In this document: in pieces, positions 62,518 through 64,000 of the stretch
Layout of the letters: each line of letters opens with the position of its first letter
Numbering within the stretch: the first letter of the stretch is position 1
NCBI GenBank assembly: GCA_040255405.1
Contig: JBDZUX010000007.1
Location: 1 to 64,000 of the forward strand
Direction: 5' to 3'
DNA: 64,000 nucleotides
From: 66-474 sp040255405
GTDB taxonomy: Bacteria > Pseudomonadota > Gammaproteobacteria > Xanthomonadales > Rhodanobacteraceae
Made by a program: the position numbers and the translations under genes
Notes under the pieces: model-generated
What the model saw: only the letters and a program-made list of their open reading frames with translations
Databases searched by the model: none
What the model was told of the DNA's origin: nothing

Positions 62518-62583
62518 GTAGGGCGGGAGAAGCGTAGCGAATCCCGCCGCAGCACGCGAAAGGCGGGTTGTCGCCCGCCCTAC
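62518..62583. repeat. GTAGGGCGGG...CCCGCCCTAC inverted repeat
   Basis: GTAGGGCGGGAGAAGCGTAGCGAATCCCGCC on the left and GGCGGGTTGTCGCCCGCCCTAC on the right form an inverted pair around a short spacer. The left half includes an internal GGCGGGA/TCCCGCC hairpin, the usual form of such dispersed elements. It separates mrr from trpE. Confidence 0.65.
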
Positions 62584-62657
62584 AAAGGTGGCGATGGCCG
62601 GGCTTGCGAGTGTGTGCCCGCACTTGACCTTTGGCGCTCTCCCGGAGAGAGATTGAG

Positions 62658-64000
62658 TCACAACCCCCGCACCGCCTGCGCCACGGCACGGAACAGTGCC
62701 CGCCCCTTGTTCATCGTCTCTTCGTACTCGGCGGCAGGGTCGGAGTCGTACACGATGCCGGCCCCGGCCTGCACGTGCAGGCGGCCATCCTGGATCACGG
62801 CGGTGCGGATCGCGATGGCGGTGTCGGCGTCGCCCCACCAGCCGATCCAGCCGATCGCGCCGGAATAGACGTTGCGCTTGAACGGCTCCAGTTCCTGGAT
62901 GATCTCGATGGCGCGGATCTTGGGCGCACCCGACACGGTGCCGGCCGGGAAGGTCGCGCGCAAGACGTCCATGTAGCTCAGGTCCGGCCGCAGCGTGCCC
63001 ACCACCTGCGACACGATGTGCATCACGTGCGAGTAGCGCTCGATCGCGAACGAATCGCTCACTTCGACGCTCCCGGTTTCGCTGATGCGGCCGATGTCGT
63101 TGCGGCCGAGGTCGATCAGCATCAGGTGCTCGGCGCGTTCCTTGGGATCAGCCAGTAATTCTTTCTCCAGCGCCGCGTCTTCCTCCGGCGTGGCGCCACG
63201 CCTGCGGGTGCCGGCGAGTGGTCGCACGATCACCTTGCCGTCTTTCAGGCGCGCCAGGATTTCCGGCGACGAACCGACGATCTGGGTTTCGCCGAGGTCG
63301 AAAAAGTACATGTACGGCGAGGGATTCAGCGCGCGCAGCGCGCGGTATACGTCCACCGGCCGAGCGTTGAAACCGACGCTGAGGCGTTGCGAAGGCACCA
63401 CCTGGAACACGTCGCCGGCGCGGATGTACGCCTTGCAGCGTTCCACCATGGTCTCGAAGGCTTCCTTCGTGAACGACGATTTGAAATCGCGTTCGTCGAG
63501 TACTGCGCCGTGTGTGGCCGGCGGATAGGCCGCGCCGCCCTGGCGCAGGTGGTGCGCCAACGCGTCGAGCCGGCGCTGCGCGCGCGCATACGCGTGCGGG
63601 CGCGAAGGATCGGCGTGCACGATCAGGTACAAGCGGCCTTTCAGGTTGTCGAAGACCGCGACTTCCTCGGCCAGCACCAGCAGGATGTCGGGCGTGCCGA
63701 GTTCGTCGGTGCGATCCCAGTTGGCGAGGCGCGGTTCGGCGTAGCCGATGGTTTCGAATCCGAAGTAACCGACCAGCCCGCCCGTGAAGGCCGGCAGGTC
63801 GGGCAGGTGAGGCACCCGGTATTGCGCGCGCAGGCGTTCGATCTCGGCCAGCGGGTCGTCCACTTCACGCGTCTCGACGACCGAACCTTCCTCGATCACG
63901 GTCAACGTGTGCGCACTGAAACTGAAAACGCGCCGCGCAGGCAACCCGATGATCGAGTAGCGCCCCCAGTTCGCGCCGCCCTCGACCGACTCCAGCAGGA
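62658..64000 (-). CDS. trpE: Anthranilate synthase component I (5' end cut by window)
   Basis: Chorismate-using subunit that makes anthranilate with TrpG. The visible 447 codons include the N-terminal edge GGANWGRYSIIGLPARRVFSF (tryptophan-site region upstream is out of view), FTGGLVGYFGFE, and the catalytic core LAGTRRRGATPEED, LIDLGRNDIGR and AGAGIVYDSDP. Length so far fits a standard TrpE missing about 45-50 N-terminal residues. The leader or attenuator, if any, is outside the window. The trpGDC genes lie 8 kb to the left in the same direction. Confidence 0.96.
   Translation of the reverse strand, partial: LLESVEGGANWGRYSIIGLPARRVFSFSAHTLTVIEEGSVVETREVDDPLAEIERLRAQYRVPHLPDLPAFTGGLVGYFGFETIGYAEPRLANWDRTDELGTPDILLVLAEEVAVFDNLKGRLYLIVHADPSRPHAYARAQRRLDALAHHLRQGGAAYPPATHGAVLDERDFKSSFTKEAFETMVERCKAYIRAGDVFQVVPSQRLSVGFNARPVDVYRALRALNPSPYMYFFDLGETQIVGSSPEILARLKDGKVIVRPLAGTRRRGATPEEDAALEKELLADPKERAEHLMLIDLGRNDIGRISETGSVEVSDSFAIERYSHVMHIVSQVVGTLRPDLSYMDVLRATFPAGTVSGAPKIRAIEIIQELEPFKRNVYSGAIGWIGWWGDADTAIAIRTAVIQDGRLHVQAGAGIVYDSDPAAEYEETMNKGRALFRAVAQAVRGL

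Overview
The window is dense, high-GC chromosomal DNA from a gammaproteobacterium. Gene content and order point to the Xanthomonadales, most likely a Rhodanobacteraceae/Xanthomonadaceae-type organism. The clues are a Clp-type CRP homologue beside speD, the coq7-rplM-rpsI neighbourhood, a metX-metB-hom operon under a SAM riboswitch, PckG of the GTP-dependent type, the zapA-6S RNA-ygfA block, and GTAG-headed REP repeats. Most of it is housekeeping core. The accessory material sits mainly between the two halves of the trp locus and in a tandem pair of TPR proteins. There is no CRISPR array, prophage or intact insertion sequence.

Layout. 1-7.8 kb: yicC (cut by the window edge) divergent from rph-rdgB-hemW-CPXCG, then a DUF1631-PilZ pair and pepQ. 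7.9-13.8 kb: two translationally coupled TolB/TPR membrane paralogues facing an amino-acid permease. 13.8-17.4 kb: the metX-metB-hom operon with promoter, SAM-I aptamer and a hairpin that can hide the metX Shine-Dalgarno site. 17.5-22.8 kb: a MarR regulator with a palindrome over its own start codon, GST, a VOC protein, YceI and two tandem M20 peptidases. 22.9-26.5 kb: prfC and the adhC-fghA formaldehyde pathway. 26.5-30.6 kb: fadE and an alpha/beta hydrolase divergent from a TetR regulator, with two matching operators. 30.9-38.2 kb: pckG, cyanide-insensitive-type cydAB, VOC, DoxX, ygfB-pepP. 38.3-43 kb: a 1541-residue propeller-PAS-GGDEF-EAL protein. 43-49.3 kb: TIGR02449, zapA, 6S RNA, ygfA, EVE, rpiA, a small winged-helix protein, tRNA-Gln, rplM-rpsI, coq7, speD. 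49.4-64 kb: clp, a secreted HExxH protein, the HAD-trpC-trpD-trpG run, then about 8 kb of other genes (ABC exporter, lipoprotein peptidase, DUF2249-FmdE, mrr) before trpE, which runs off the right edge.

Shared themes. Three loci connect to cyclic di-GMP: the PilZ protein, the GGDEF-EAL protein and Clp. Methionine supply is governed by an RNA switch whose likely translational mechanism can be traced in the sequence. Several intergenic gaps carry dispersed palindromic repeats. One family has three recognisable copies within 2.8 kb and does not match a repeat class I know. All calls come from reading the sequence; no database search was run.
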